NCBI GenBank assembly: GCA_023131215.1
Contig: JAGLZV010000031.1
Coordinates: 1-17,280, forward strand
Reading direction: 5' to 3'
From: Candidatus Methanophagales archaeon
Lineage (GTDB): Archaea > Halobacteriota > Syntropharchaeia > Alkanophagales > Methanospirareceae
DNA: 17,280 nucleotides
Shown here: piece by piece, positions 1-6,808 of the stretch
How positions within the stretch are numbered: position 1 is the first letter of the stretch
How the letters are laid out: each line of letters opens with the position of its first letter
Notes under the pieces: model-generated
The model's input: only the letters and a program-made list of their open reading frames with translations
The model's database searches: none
What the model was told of the DNA's origin: nothing
Translations under genes and position numbers: made by a program

Positions 1-137
1 GTTGTCATCGCTCTTGAACCCTGATTGGCATTCTCACCCCTTGCAATGGGGCAACGCCATCGGAGAGCCGCATACGGGAAATCCGTACGTGCGGTTCGAT
101 GAGGGTTCGGAGGTCGAAAGACCTCCTCCTACTCTAC
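1..137 (+). mobile_element. Group II intron, 3' end (end of domain IV, domains V and VI)
   Basis: Only the last part of the intron is in the window; the rest, with any reverse transcriptase gene, lies upstream. Domain V is the 33-nt hairpin at 65-97. It opens GAGCCG, carries the catalytic AGC triad at 66-68 and closes with the matching CGGTTC, which is the classic bacterial/archaeal domain V pattern. Domain VI follows, with a perfect 7-bp stem (109-115 with 120-126) capped by a GAAA tetraloop, and ends CCTACTCTAC. The likely bulged branch-point A is 131, seven bases from a 3' end at C137. An open frame crosses this segment, but it is the usual spurious frame over domains V and VI. The intron class cannot be fixed without the 5' part. 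Confidence 0.88.
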
Positions 138-138
138 C

Positions 139-155
139 GTGGGGCAGAGCCCCAC
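139..155. other. GC-rich hairpin immediately after the intron 3' end
   Basis: A perfect 7-bp inverted repeat, GTGGGGC / GCCCCAC with an AGA loop, starts two bases after the predicted intron end and is followed by AATTT. It lies between the intron and the 3' end of the convergent oxidoreductase gene. It could be a transcription-terminating hairpin or part of the intron target site. The short AT-rich stretch after it (about 158-186) shares the TTTGGTGCTT motif with the long inverted repeat near 6,195-6,325. Confidence 0.5.
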
Positions 156-205
156 AATTTGAAATTTGGTGCTTGGAGTTTGTGATTATTAAAGAACTCT
201 CTATC

Positions 206-1399
206 TCACATCACTATTATCCTCGAAACATATTTCGCTAAGGCGACAATCGTAAGTATTGGTGGTGCACCGGGTGCTGCTGGTAGCACTGATGCATCCG
301 CTACGTATAACCCGCTTACCTCTGTCGCAAGGTTTTTGTCAACCGAGACGCCGATTTTCGCTGTCCCTCCTGGATGTGCTCCCCTTAAAGGTGTGGATAC
401 AAAGGTAAAGGGTTTTGCACCCGCCTCCTCCAATATCGAACCTGCGATAGAAGCCCCTTCCGAAATAATTGTGGCATCCCTGTTTGTCACGCCTTTCCTT
501 ATCTCTGCATCCACTTCTCCAACAGCTTCATCCTTTATCTTCACCATTATCCCGAGGATGTCCTCCTGCGAAGCTTTTAGCCCCCTCTCTGCCATCCGCT
601 CTGCCAGATGTTTTGAAAAATGAGGACACAGAATGAAATCCTCGAATCTTATGAGTGCATTCATCGTTATGTCCGTATCGAACTTTATCCCTTTGGCAAT
701 CCCTCCCACCGTGATGAAGGTGTCAACGAACAGATTCTGATTCGTGACATGTATTCCGGCTTTTTTCAACAACCGAGGTGTCTCCAGTGCTCCAGCGGAA
801 AGAACAACGAGATCAGAAGAAAAAACTTTCCCCTTGCTTTTCACTCCCTTCACCTCCCCGCTCTTCACCACTATTTCATCAACTGGCATACCCGTAACTA
901 TTCTCGCACCCTTTCGTTCAGCATCCTGCACAAAATTTAGAGCACTCCATTTCGCATCCTCCGGGCATCCAAGTGTACATCTACCGTCCATCTTGCATTT
1001 TTCTGAATCAATAAACTTCGGCATTGGCTCCACTTTAAAGCCAAGTTTATCGGCAGCACTCATAATCCTCTTCGTTCCCTCGCCGAAGTGTGACTCGGGA
1101 AGGGTCATGATGCGAAGCTCCCGCTCAGCCTCCGCAAACTCCTCACTCAGGTCAATACCTGCCTGTTTCAATTCCTTTTCCAGACATCGCATACCGCTCC
1201 CTGCCGATACCACAGTGGTTCCACCTAAACAGATAGTCCTCAGGATTTCTACCCCTGAGCTGACGTTCGAATAATGTTTAAATGCATCTTTACAGTCTAT
1301 CTTGGGTCCTTTTTCTATCAGTGTCACCTCCATGCCCCTATCTGATAGCTCCTTCGCTATTGTTGCACCTCCGGCTCCAGAACCCACTACAATCACCAT
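206..1399 (-). CDS. GMC-type FAD-dependent oxidoreductase
   Basis: Encodes a 397-residue flavoprotein of the glucose-methanol-choline (GMC) oxidoreductase superfamily, probably cytoplasmic. The N-terminal dinucleotide-binding motif GSGAGG lies at residues 6-11, followed by IEKGP at the end of the second Rossmann strand. The GMC signature around LSAGALETPRLL and the C-terminal HPGGTAKIG and YVADASVLP segments are clear; His342 is the expected catalytic-base position. The segment after HPGG reads GAPPILT, where many family members have an Asn or His, so the active-site pair may differ. A short Cys-containing stretch (CTLGCPEDAKW) in mid-protein recalls other archaeal members. The start was taken at the ATG that directly precedes the Rossmann strand (MVIVVGSG); the frame stays open upstream to 1453, which would run into the divergent radical SAM gene. 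The substrate cannot be told from the sequence. Confidence 0.85.
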   Translation of the reverse strand: MVIVVGSGAGGATIAKELSDRGMEVTLIEKGPKIDCKDAFKHYSNVSSGVEILRTICLGGTTVVSAGSGMRCLEKELKQAGIDLSEEFAEAERELRIMTLPESHFGEGTKRIMSAADKLGFKVEPMPKFIDSEKCKMDGRCTLGCPEDAKWSALNFVQDAERKGARIVTGMPVDEIVVKSGEVKGVKSKGKVFSSDLVVLSAGALETPRLLKKAGIHVTNQNLFVDTFITVGGIAKGIKFDTDITMNALIRFEDFILCPHFSKHLAERMAERGLKASQEDILGIMVKIKDEAVGEVDAEIRKGVTNRDATIISEGASIAGSILEEAGAKPFTFVSTPLRGAHPGGTAKIGVSVDKNLATEVSGLYVADASVLPAAPGAPPILTIVALAKYVSRIIVM

Positions 1400-1451
1400 C
1401 TTTAGTTTAGGATTTATAAGTTCACGAGATATTATATTAAGTAATTCGAAC
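1400..1451. promoter_or_regulatory. AT-rich divergent intergenic region
   Basis: This 52-bp gap separates the divergent starts of the oxidoreductase and radical SAM genes, so both promoters must lie in or near it. It holds two AT-rich boxes, ATTTATAA at 1412-1419 and ATTATATT at 1431-1438. Both are only 16-18 bases from the chosen start codons, closer than a normal archaeal TATA box for a leaderless transcript. The exact elements are therefore uncertain. Confidence 0.35.
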
Positions 1452-2492
1452 ATGCAGTATCAGTCGGAGTTAGGGCTCGAGGAGTGGGGAAGAGAGTTCA
1501 AGAATTGTAAGCTATGCGAGTGGAAATGCGGTGTTAACAGGTTGGAAGGAGAACCTGGCGTTTGTGGTGTAGGTATGCCAGAGATTGCCTACTGTAACCT
1601 CGCGCAGGTTCTGCAGAGTTATTCGGTGACAATGCTTGGATGTAGTTTCAAATGTATCTACTGCAATGCCTACCGACTTTCGCAGTATCCTGATAGTGGC
1701 TGGTTCTATCGTGGCTATATAGACCCAAGAGAGCTCGCAGCAGAGGCAATCCGCCGGATTAAGTCACCAGAAGGGAAGGCGATGCACGTGGATAAAATAA
1801 GCTTTACCGGTGGAGAGCCAACAATACATTTTCCGTATATCGCAAAGGTGGTGGAAGAGGCGAGAAAAAAGATACCGGGATTGGGAGTGGGCTTCGCCAC
1901 AAACGGATTTGCGAGCCAGAAGACTCTTCAACAGATTATAGACCTCTGTTCTTACGTTACGTTCGAGATAAAGGCATTTAACGATGAAACGCACCGAGCG
2001 ATAACGGGAGCACCAGTCGAGCCGGTTCTACGCAATGCCGAATACCTCATCAGAAATGGTAAAGAGAAACTACGTGCATTCAGAACCATTGTGATACCTG
2101 GGATAAACGATACAGAAATAGAAGAAATAGCAGAGTTCCTCGCTTCTATTGACCCCTCGGTGCCGCTACGCATCATACCGTTCAGACCAAACTATATTTT
2201 ATATTACCATCCCGGACCTACGAAGAGGAGAATGGACGAAATCGGACAGGCGGTCTCAAAAACAGGTCTTGAAAACGTCTGGTGGGGAGGCTACTATCCA
2301 ATGGAGGTATCAAAGCACGCAATTGAGACGGCGAGGGAGTTTAATGGTGTCAAGCAAGAAGGAGCAAGGCTTGCTTTCGCATATTCCAAGCTTGCTGGTT
2401 GCATCAAAGCGGATAGAAACTGTGGTGAATGCCCGATGAAGTTGAATTGCCCTGCAGGATTAAAAGAGCCGTGGTTGCTCGACATAGAATAA
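1452..2492 (+). CDS. Radical SAM protein, PFL-activase-like
   Basis: Encodes 346 residues. The [4Fe-4S]/SAM motif CxxxCxxC is at Cys64, Cys68 and Cys71 (GCSFKCIYC), and the SAM-binding GGEP lies in FTGGEPTIHF. In front is a Cys-rich N-terminus (Cys19, 22, 26, 38). The C-terminal tail has C317-x6-C324-x2-C327-x5-C333, which could bind an auxiliary cluster. The general layout resembles the pyruvate-formate-lyase activase/AmmeMemoRadiSam-type enzymes (COG1180/COG1313). A MEMO gene is present 12 kb away but is not adjacent, so membership in that system is only a possibility. The ATG at 1452 was chosen because family similarity begins there; the frame is open further upstream but overlaps the divergent gene. 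The last 91 bases before the final codons are duplicated at 8895-8985. Confidence 0.85.
   Translation: MQYQSELGLEEWGREFKNCKLCEWKCGVNRLEGEPGVCGVGMPEIAYCNLAQVLQSYSVTMLGCSFKCIYCNAYRLSQYPDSGWFYRGYIDPRELAAEAIRRIKSPEGKAMHVDKISFTGGEPTIHFPYIAKVVEEARKKIPGLGVGFATNGFASQKTLQQIIDLCSYVTFEIKAFNDETHRAITGAPVEPVLRNAEYLIRNGKEKLRAFRTIVIPGINDTEIEEIAEFLASIDPSVPLRIIPFRPNYILYYHPGPTKRRMDEIGQAVSKTGLENVWWGGYYPMEVSKHAIETAREFNGVKQEGARLAFAYSKLAGCIKADRNCGECPMKLNCPAGLKEPWLLDIE
2392..2482 (+). repeat. 91-bp direct repeat, left copy (3' end of radical SAM gene)
   Basis: Compared base by base, 2392-2482 is identical to 8895-8985 at an offset of 6,503. It encodes the four-cysteine C-terminal tail of the radical SAM protein. 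Past the repeat the two copies still resemble each other up to the stop codon (tails DIE and DLD) and then diverge. The two copies bound the accessory island. Confidence 0.95.
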
Positions 2493-2768
2493 TTAATTTT
2501 TTTAAAGGTTTAAATTCAGTATGCAAAGAGTTTGTGAAGGCTAATAGCGAGAGATGGCGAAGGAGCAATGAGGTTTATAGAAGTAAAGGTAAAAGGAGTC
2601 AGTGGGTTAGGAGATGTAGGTTTTATCTGAAAAATCGAATTATTTTAGGATATTATTTATATACCTAATTTTGTTAGGGAGTGTTATTTATATACCTAAT
2701 TTCTTAATAATAAATTAAGTAAGTCGCAACTCTGAAGAAAGGGATGTAAAGATAAAGGGGATCTAAGC
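2493..2768 (+). promoter_or_regulatory. Intergenic region with T-run and two tandem TATA-like repeats
   Basis: A T-run at 2497-2503 just after the radical SAM stop could end its transcript. Further on, a 19-base sequence containing TTTATATACC occurs twice, at 2653-2671 and 2684-2702, 31 bases apart. The core looks like an archaeal TATA box. If either works, transcription would start near 2690 or 2720 and give the downstream secreted-protein gene a leader of more than 200 bases. Nothing convincing as a gene is seen between 2504 and 2652. Confidence 0.45.
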
Positions 2769-2924
2769 ATGGGAAAGGAAGGTAAAAGCGTGGATATGAA
2801 AAATATGTCCTTTGCATGGTGCGAACCCATGAAGGGGCGAAAAGGTGAAGAAGGAAGGCGCCGAGGAGTGGCGCTAAAGAAGGAAGTGAGGGAAAAAATG
2901 GAAGGGAAAAGAAGAAGGTTTTAA
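2769..2924 (+). CDS. Small upstream ORF, 51 aa, Lys/Arg-rich
   Basis: ATG at 2769 follows AAGGGGA (2755-2761) at a suitable spacing, and the frame ends seven bases before the ribosome site of the large secreted-protein gene. Its start (MGKEGKSV) resembles the start of the other small ORF at 8428 (MKKEVKSM), which occupies the same place in front of a related gene. No signal peptide or known domain is seen. It could be a leader peptide, a true small protein, or chance; the matching arrangement at 8428 is the only reason to list it. Confidence 0.3.
   Translation: MGKEGKSVDMKNMSFAWCEPMKGRKGEEGRRRGVALKKEVREKMEGKRRRF
2858..2874 (+). promoter_or_regulatory. Hairpin with GAGGAG loop upstream of secreted-protein gene
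   Basis: The 5-bp stem GCGCC (2858-2862) / GGCGC (2870-2874) encloses the loop GAGGAGT. Nearly the same hairpin stands at 8506-8524 in front of the paralogous gene, and a decayed version is at about 5426-5445. The loop resembles a Shine-Dalgarno sequence. Its recurrence upstream of related genes suggests a cis-acting element, possibly at RNA level. Confidence 0.4.
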
Positions 2925-2930
2925 AAAGTT

Positions 2931-2959
2931 AGGAGGTGAAAAGATGAAAAAATGAAAAA
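2931..2959 (+). promoter_or_regulatory. Strong Shine-Dalgarno and duplicated ATGAAAAA start
   Basis: AGGAGGTGA at 2931-2939 is followed by two tandem copies of ATGAAAAA (2944-2951 and 2952-2959). The first ATG, at ideal spacing, gives only a three-codon reading frame (M-K-K-stop). Its TGA overlaps the second ATG, which opens the 651-residue protein. The paralogous gene at 8558 has a single copy, with its ATG correctly spaced from an identical AGGAGGTGA. An 8-bp duplication thus seems to have pushed the true start out of position. Confidence 0.7.
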
Positions 2960-4907
2960 AGAATACCTAATAATAGCAACCATAGCAGTAGCAGTGTTAA
3001 TATTAGCATCCAGTGTACCAGCGATGCCGAGCACATTCATACCTGAATATCAGCCTATATGCCCTGAAGAGTCGTACAATAAGATTACGGAATTGTATGA
3101 AGAAGGATGGGCCGAGGAAGAGATTGCAGAAGAACTCGCATTCCCATTGGATATCGTGACCGGATTCCTCAAAGGCGATTATACTCCTCTCTCATGCCCA
3201 GAGCTGGATCAGAGCATACAGCCTATACCTAAGGAGTCATACAATAAGATTACGGAATTGTATGATGAAGGATGGAGCGAGGAAGAGATTGCAGAAGAAC
3301 TCGCATTTCCATTGGACATTGTGAACAGATATCTCAAAGGTAATTATACGTACGTTAAAACTTCCTCAACTTACGATGGACCTCCAAGGGCGAAGGAGTA
3401 CGTTCCACCAAAAGAACCTCTGCTAAGACCTACTCCTCCTGTTGAACAAGACCGATTAATTATGACTCAGGAGCAAGAATCTCCAGCCCAAAGCAATGCT
3501 TCACTCAACCCAGAGGAGTATGACAGGATAGTGCTACATGATTTTTTGACTGGAAAAATTGACAGAATCCCAGGGGCAAAGGACTATGAGCCACCAGCAA
3601 ATCTTGAACTTCTACCAAGACCTACTCCTCCTGTTGAACAAGACCGATTAATTATGGCTCAAGATCGAGAAACCTCTGTTGAACCTAAGTCTCCCGGTAT
3701 AGCTGCCGGTTACCAGTGCTTTCAAGGCGGAAGAGTTGGTACTTACACAAGTACAATTACCAACTTAAAGCCAACCTCCCTGGGGCAAGACCCAAAAGAG
3801 TGGCATGTTCTTCACCAATGGCCTACATCAGGAGAAAATGCTATCGCCATTACATACTTCCCGGGGGCTGGGTCAAATTCGGGCGTTTTCGGAATATACA
3901 TCGGAGCACTGAGTGGCTATGTAGATTATGTGTATCGTCCTGCAAGCCATACAATCTCCATAGCAATACGACCGGAACACGCAAATGGGCATACAGATTA
4001 TACGCAAATAACATTTTTGGTATATGATCAGACAGATGGTGTCCAGTGGAGTAAGACATATACTTTGCCTGCAACGCAATATATAAAAGATGTTGATGCA
4101 GCGCTGGAACATGATGATACAGTGACGCCGAACAGTCTTTGGAAGACTTTCGTTGATTACCACGCTTTGGACCAGAATTTAGAAGCAGTAAATTTGAAGG
4201 ACACTTTCACGTGGAAAGAGTGGCCAAGCCTAAATATGGACAACAAACACTCTGAGTACTATTATGGCGGTGATGAATATGCACGCCTAAACCAGAGAAA
4301 AACACCTGGTGGAGGATATTTAATAACAAGCAAGAGTGGAACTCTTTCAGGCACTGGGAAATCTTATAACTTCTCAGTATCAGGCTACTCTACCGTTACA
4401 GTCGTGATGGCAGGCAACGAGAATGCAGACTTCGATTTGTATGCAAAATGGGGTTCCCCACCTACAACAAGCGACTATGATGCAAGAGGATTTTCAAGCA
4501 CTTCATTAGAGTACTTTACAACAAGTGGCTCTGGAACGCTCTATATAATGGTGCGCTCATGGTCGGGAAGTGGTCACTGGAAGTGCTGGGCACTTTGGGG
4601 TGATCCAAGCGCTAACAGTGGAAGAAAGAGTGGGACTCTTTCTGGAACTGGTGCTACAGCAACCTATTCTCTTAGCGGCTCCGCCATAGGATATGCGTTT
4701 AATTCAGGTCCAGACGGAAGCGACTTCGACCTTTATACTAAATGGAATTCACCTCCCACAACAAGCGACTATGATGCACGTGGATACTCCAGTTGGGCGC
4801 AGGAGATAGCGGGTCCAGCATCAACATCAGGTTCCGGAACACTCTACTTTATGGTACGCTCTTATTCAGGAAGCGGGGAGTATGCAACGGTAGAACTGAT
4901 ATTCTAA
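2952..4907 (+). CDS. Secreted modular protein: HTH-like repeats, beta-rich middle, two PPC-like domains
   Basis: Encodes 651 residues. Residues 1-25 are a signal peptide or N-anchor (MKKEYL, a hydrophobic core, then SSVPAM). Two copies of a ~34-residue helical repeat follow (about 41-75 and 96-130), of the type SYNKITELYEEGW-EEEIAEEL; this resembles a helix-turn-helix, which is odd in an exported protein. A Pro-rich linker contains a repeat (PRPTPPVEQDRLIM at 64-residue spacing). Residues about 253-450 are Gly/Tyr/Thr-rich, probably beta, and not recognised. Two pre-peptidase C-terminal-like domains (about 455-550 and 555-651) end the protein; each has a FDLYxKW-SPPTTSxYDARG core and a SGTLYxMVRSxSGSG strand. 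PPC domains usually accompany secreted enzymes or mediate binding, but no protease motif is seen here. The function is unknown, probably at the cell surface. Confidence 0.8.
   Translation: MKKEYLIIATIAVAVLILASSVPAMPSTFIPEYQPICPEESYNKITELYEEGWAEEEIAEELAFPLDIVTGFLKGDYTPLSCPELDQSIQPIPKESYNKITELYDEGWSEEEIAEELAFPLDIVNRYLKGNYTYVKTSSTYDGPPRAKEYVPPKEPLLRPTPPVEQDRLIMTQEQESPAQSNASLNPEEYDRIVLHDFLTGKIDRIPGAKDYEPPANLELLPRPTPPVEQDRLIMAQDRETSVEPKSPGIAAGYQCFQGGRVGTYTSTITNLKPTSLGQDPKEWHVLHQWPTSGENAIAITYFPGAGSNSGVFGIYIGALSGYVDYVYRPASHTISIAIRPEHANGHTDYTQITFLVYDQTDGVQWSKTYTLPATQYIKDVDAALEHDDTVTPNSLWKTFVDYHALDQNLEAVNLKDTFTWKEWPSLNMDNKHSEYYYGGDEYARLNQRKTPGGGYLITSKSGTLSGTGKSYNFSVSGYSTVTVVMAGNENADFDLYAKWGSPPTTSDYDARGFSSTSLEYFTTSGSGTLYIMVRSWSGSGHWKCWALWGDPSANSGRKSGTLSGTGATATYSLSGSAIGYAFNSGPDGSDFDLYTKWNSPPTTSDYDARGYSSWAQEIAGPASTSGSGTLYFMVRSYSGSGEYATVELIF
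3425..3656 (+). repeat. Internal repeat in the secreted-protein gene (192-base period)
   Basis: A 40-base sequence at 3425-3464 recurs identically at 3617-3656, exactly 64 codons later, encoding the PRPTPPVEQDRLIM linker twice. The protein segments around it are also related (RAKEYVPP and GAKDYEPP). This is a recent in-frame internal duplication of the linker. Confidence 0.85.
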
Positions 4908-4917
4908 CTAAAAAGGC
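4321..4917 (+). repeat. PPC module, copy A of the long duplication
   Basis: This stretch aligns with 7221-7817 at a constant 2,900-base offset with no gap. Differences are scattered and few, especially in the last 300 bases. It covers two PPC-like domains and runs about ten bases past the stop codon. A third copy (about 5541-6100) aligns at offset 1,189, changing to 1,183 after a 6-base deletion. Confidence 0.9.
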
Positions 4918-4949
4918 AATAGAAAAAACGAGAACGAAAAAATTAAAAA

Positions 4950-4969
4950 TTTTATTTTTTCTCTTTTTA
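4950..4969 (+). terminator. T-rich terminator after the secreted-protein gene
   Basis: A run made almost entirely of T (with single A or C) lies about 40 bases after the stop codon. Equivalent T-rich tracts follow the other two PPC genes, at 6139-6160 and 7844-7870. Oligo-T tracts are the usual archaeal transcription stop signal. Confidence 0.6.
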
Positions 4970-5005
4970 ATTTAATATATTAATAATGCAAATATGGAAA
5001 AAATC

Positions 5006-5428
5006 ATGAAAAAGAAAACTATGACCTTAGTGTTAATTGCAGTAACAATTACTGTAACACTCATATGTATTGTAGGCATAATAATTAAATCCTCAGAACC
5101 ACCAGCTGTAACACAGCCACCAAAAACACCACCACCCATAACACAGCCACCGAAAATTGAACATGTTGAGATAAAATTAAATGAGAGCACATGGGTGAAA
5201 GGCAATTTAATCAAACTTATTTCCATAGAAGAAGAAAAAGGGATAGTAAAAATCGAAGTTTACAATGAAACAACAGGAGAAACGATGATTGTTCCCTTAA
5301 GCTTACAAGATGTTGTGGCTTTTAAATACAAGAATATTGCAATCTTTTTAAGTAAAATAGAAGACAACAGAGTTACTTTATTAATTGGTGAAGTCGCATA
5401 TTATGAGGAAGATATGCGAAGTCAGTGA
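5006..5428 (+). CDS. Membrane-anchored small beta-domain protein (paralog of 6380 gene)
   Basis: Encodes about 140 residues. Residues about 5-27 form one hydrophobic membrane segment after MKKKTM, followed by a Pro/Thr-rich spacer (QPPKTPPPITQPPK) and a globular domain with the strands VKGNLIKLISIEEE-IVKIEV-NETTGE. It is probably N-in/C-out, with the domain outside the membrane. The paralog at 6380 shares the anchor and the domain. The start at 5006 is preferred over an in-frame ATG at 4994 because the paralog's conserved N-terminus begins at MKKKTM and has no upstream Met. Its TGA stop overlaps a GTGAGC that matches the GTG start of the PPC gene after the paralog. No family is recognised. 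Confidence 0.65.
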   Translation: MKKKTMTLVLIAVTITVTLICIVGIIIKSSEPPAVTQPPKTPPPITQPPKIEHVEIKLNESTWVKGNLIKLISIEEEKGIVKIEVYNETTGETMIVPLSLQDVVAFKYKNIAIFLSKIEDNRVTLLIGEVAYYEEDMRSQ

Positions 5429-5540
5429 GCGCCAAAGAGGAGCTTTCATAAGTATCCAAACGAAGAGAAGATGATGTGGAGAGAAGAGTAAAGGAATCGT
5501 ATTAGTTTGACTTTGTCAAATTATAATGGAGGAAAGAGAA
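5425..5540 (+). other. Scrambled junction between anchor gene and truncated PPC gene
   Basis: This stretch carries a decayed copy of the upstream element seen at 8505-8540: GAGCGCC, then AGGAGCTTTCATAAGTATCC, then AAAC. It has no signal peptide or good start. From its GTG at 5425 the frame closes after eight residues (MSAKEELS). Homology to the other PPC copies begins abruptly at 5541. It looks like a deletion or recombination joint. Confidence 0.5.
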
Positions 5541-6090
5541 CACCGGGAACTCTTATACCTTCTCAGTATCAGGCTACCCTACCGTTACAGTTGTGATGGC
5601 AGGCAATGAAAGTGCAGACTTCGATTTGTATGCGAAATGGGATTCTCCACCCACAACGAGCAATTATGATGCAAGAGGATATTCAAGCACTTCTTTAGAG
5701 TATTTTACAACAAGCGGCTCCGGAACACTCTATATAATGGTGCGTTCATGGTCGGGAAGTGGTCATTTGAAGTGCTGGGCACTTTCAGGTAATCCAAGCG
5801 CTAACAGTGGAAGAAAGAGCGGAACCCTTTCTGGAACTGGCAGTACAGTGACATACTCCCTTAGCGGCTCTGGTAAGGGGTATGCATTTAACTCGGGTCC
5901 TGACGGAAGCGACTTCGACCTATACACCAAATGGAATTCGCCACCTACAACAAGCAGTTACGATGCACGTGGATACTCCAGTTGGGCGCAGGAGATAGCA
6001 GGTCCTGCATCAGGTTCTGGAACACTCTACTTTATGGTACGCTCTTATTCCGGAAGCGGTGAGTATGCAACGGTAGCACTGATATTCTAA
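5527..6090 (+). pseudogene. 5'-truncated PPC-domain gene, copy B
   Basis: The frame encodes two PPC-like domains matching the C-terminal halves of the proteins at 2952 and 6809, including FDLYAKW, SPPTTSNYDARG and the final ATVALIF. A TAA at 5524-5526 lies directly before it. Homology starts only at 5541, missing the first strand (SGTLSG) and any signal peptide or anchor. The first usable starts are GTG 5593 and ATG 5596, both inside the first domain. Unless it is translated by an unseen mechanism, this is a gene fragment. The frame itself has stayed open over about 560 bases, so the truncation is recent or the product is still used. Confidence 0.6.
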
Positions 6091-6138
6091 CTAAAAAGAG
6101 GTAATAGGCATAACGAGAACGAAAAAAATTTAAAAATC

Positions 6139-6160
6139 TTATTTTTTTCTCTTTTTATTT
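6139..6160 (+). terminator. T-rich terminator after PPC copy B
   Basis: A T-rich tract corresponding in position and context to 4950-4969; the preceding ACGAGAACGAAAAAA is shared by both copies. Confidence 0.55.
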
Positions 6161-6194
6161 ATATTTATCGTGATTGCTCAATATCTTGTGGTAT

Positions 6195-6325
6195 AAATTC
6201 TAAGCACGAAACTCTAAATCCTAAACAAACTCCAATATCTAAACTCAAAAATCAAAACATACCTTCCTTTTGGGATTTTGGATTTTGATATTGTTTAGGA
6301 TTTGGTGCTTAGGATTTAGGATTTC
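6195..6325. repeat. Long imperfect inverted repeat, AT-rich
   Basis: The left arm (about 6195-6260, motifs TTCTAAGCAC, AAATCCTAAACAA, AATATCT) and the right arm (about 6267-6325, motifs TTGTTTAGGATTT, GGTGCTTAGGATTT) are imperfect reverse complements, separated by a few bases. The transcript would fold into a ~60-bp hairpin. It fills most of the 289-base gap between the truncated PPC gene and the next anchor gene. The same GGTGCTT vocabulary appears at about 158-186, so a dispersed genomic repeat family is likely. No coding content is seen. Confidence 0.7.
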
Positions 6326-6379
6326 CCACTCTTTATTGAGCACCTACTATTTATCTATAATGTAATTATAGAAAAAATT

Positions 6380-6805
6380 ATGAAAAAGAAAACTATGACC
6401 TTGGTGTTAATTACAGTAGCAATTACTGTAACACTCGTATGTATTGTAGGTATAGTAATCAAACCTTCGTCAGAACCTACAATTTCATGGGGGCCTCTGC
6501 CGCCTAATTTTAAGGAAATGGAAGAGAAAATAGTGCCGAAGTTTGAAAAGGTTGAAATAGAAGTAGGTGAGAACGTCACGGTAAAAGGCAATCTGATCAA
6601 ACTTATTTCCATAGAAGAGGAGAAAGAGATAGTAAAAATAGAAGTACAGAATGAAACAACAGGAGAACCGATGGTTGTTCCAGTAAAATTTTATGGTGGC
6701 GCATTCAAGTACAAGAATATTGCAATTATGCCTTTATCGGATACTATAAAAGACGATGGAATTACTTTCTTAATTGCCGAGGTTGCCAAAAGAGATGAAG
6801 AATGA
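6380..6805 (+). CDS. Membrane-anchored small beta-domain protein (paralog of 5006 gene)
   Basis: Encodes 141 residues. After MKKKTM comes one membrane segment (about residues 6-27), then a Pro/Ser-rich linker and the same extracellular domain as the 5006 gene (VKGNLIKLISIEEEKE-IVKIEV-NETTGEP, then FKYKNIAI and FLIAEVA). It ends at a TGA at 6803-6805. The downstream PPC frame is in the same reading frame, separated only by this TGA and one AGT codon before a GTG. The pair could be an operon with re-initiation, a single gene with a stop, or a readthrough product. The 5006 paralog also stops near this point, which favours a natural end. Confidence 0.7.
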   Translation: MKKKTMTLVLITVAITVTLVCIVGIVIKPSSEPTISWGPLPPNFKEMEEKIVPKFEKVEIEVGENVTVKGNLIKLISIEEEKEIVKIEVQNETTGEPMVVPVKFYGGAFKYKNIAIMPLSDTIKDDGITFLIAEVAKRDEE

Positions 6806-6808
6806 AGT

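Noticed and set aside
2..241. Open frame of 79 residues on the plus strand at the window start
   Set aside because: It reads through group II intron domains V and VI and the following exon; the coding look comes from the conserved intron RNA.
744..1274. Long open frame on the strand opposite the GMC oxidoreductase
   Set aside because: It is antisense to a clearly recognised protein, is Ser/Pro-rich as shadow frames are, and has no ribosome site.
6803..6805. In-frame TGA as a selenocysteine codon
   Set aside because: No SECIS-like structure was recognised, the PPC family has no redox role, and the paralogous anchor protein ends near the same point. Only plain readthrough or re-initiation is kept as a question.
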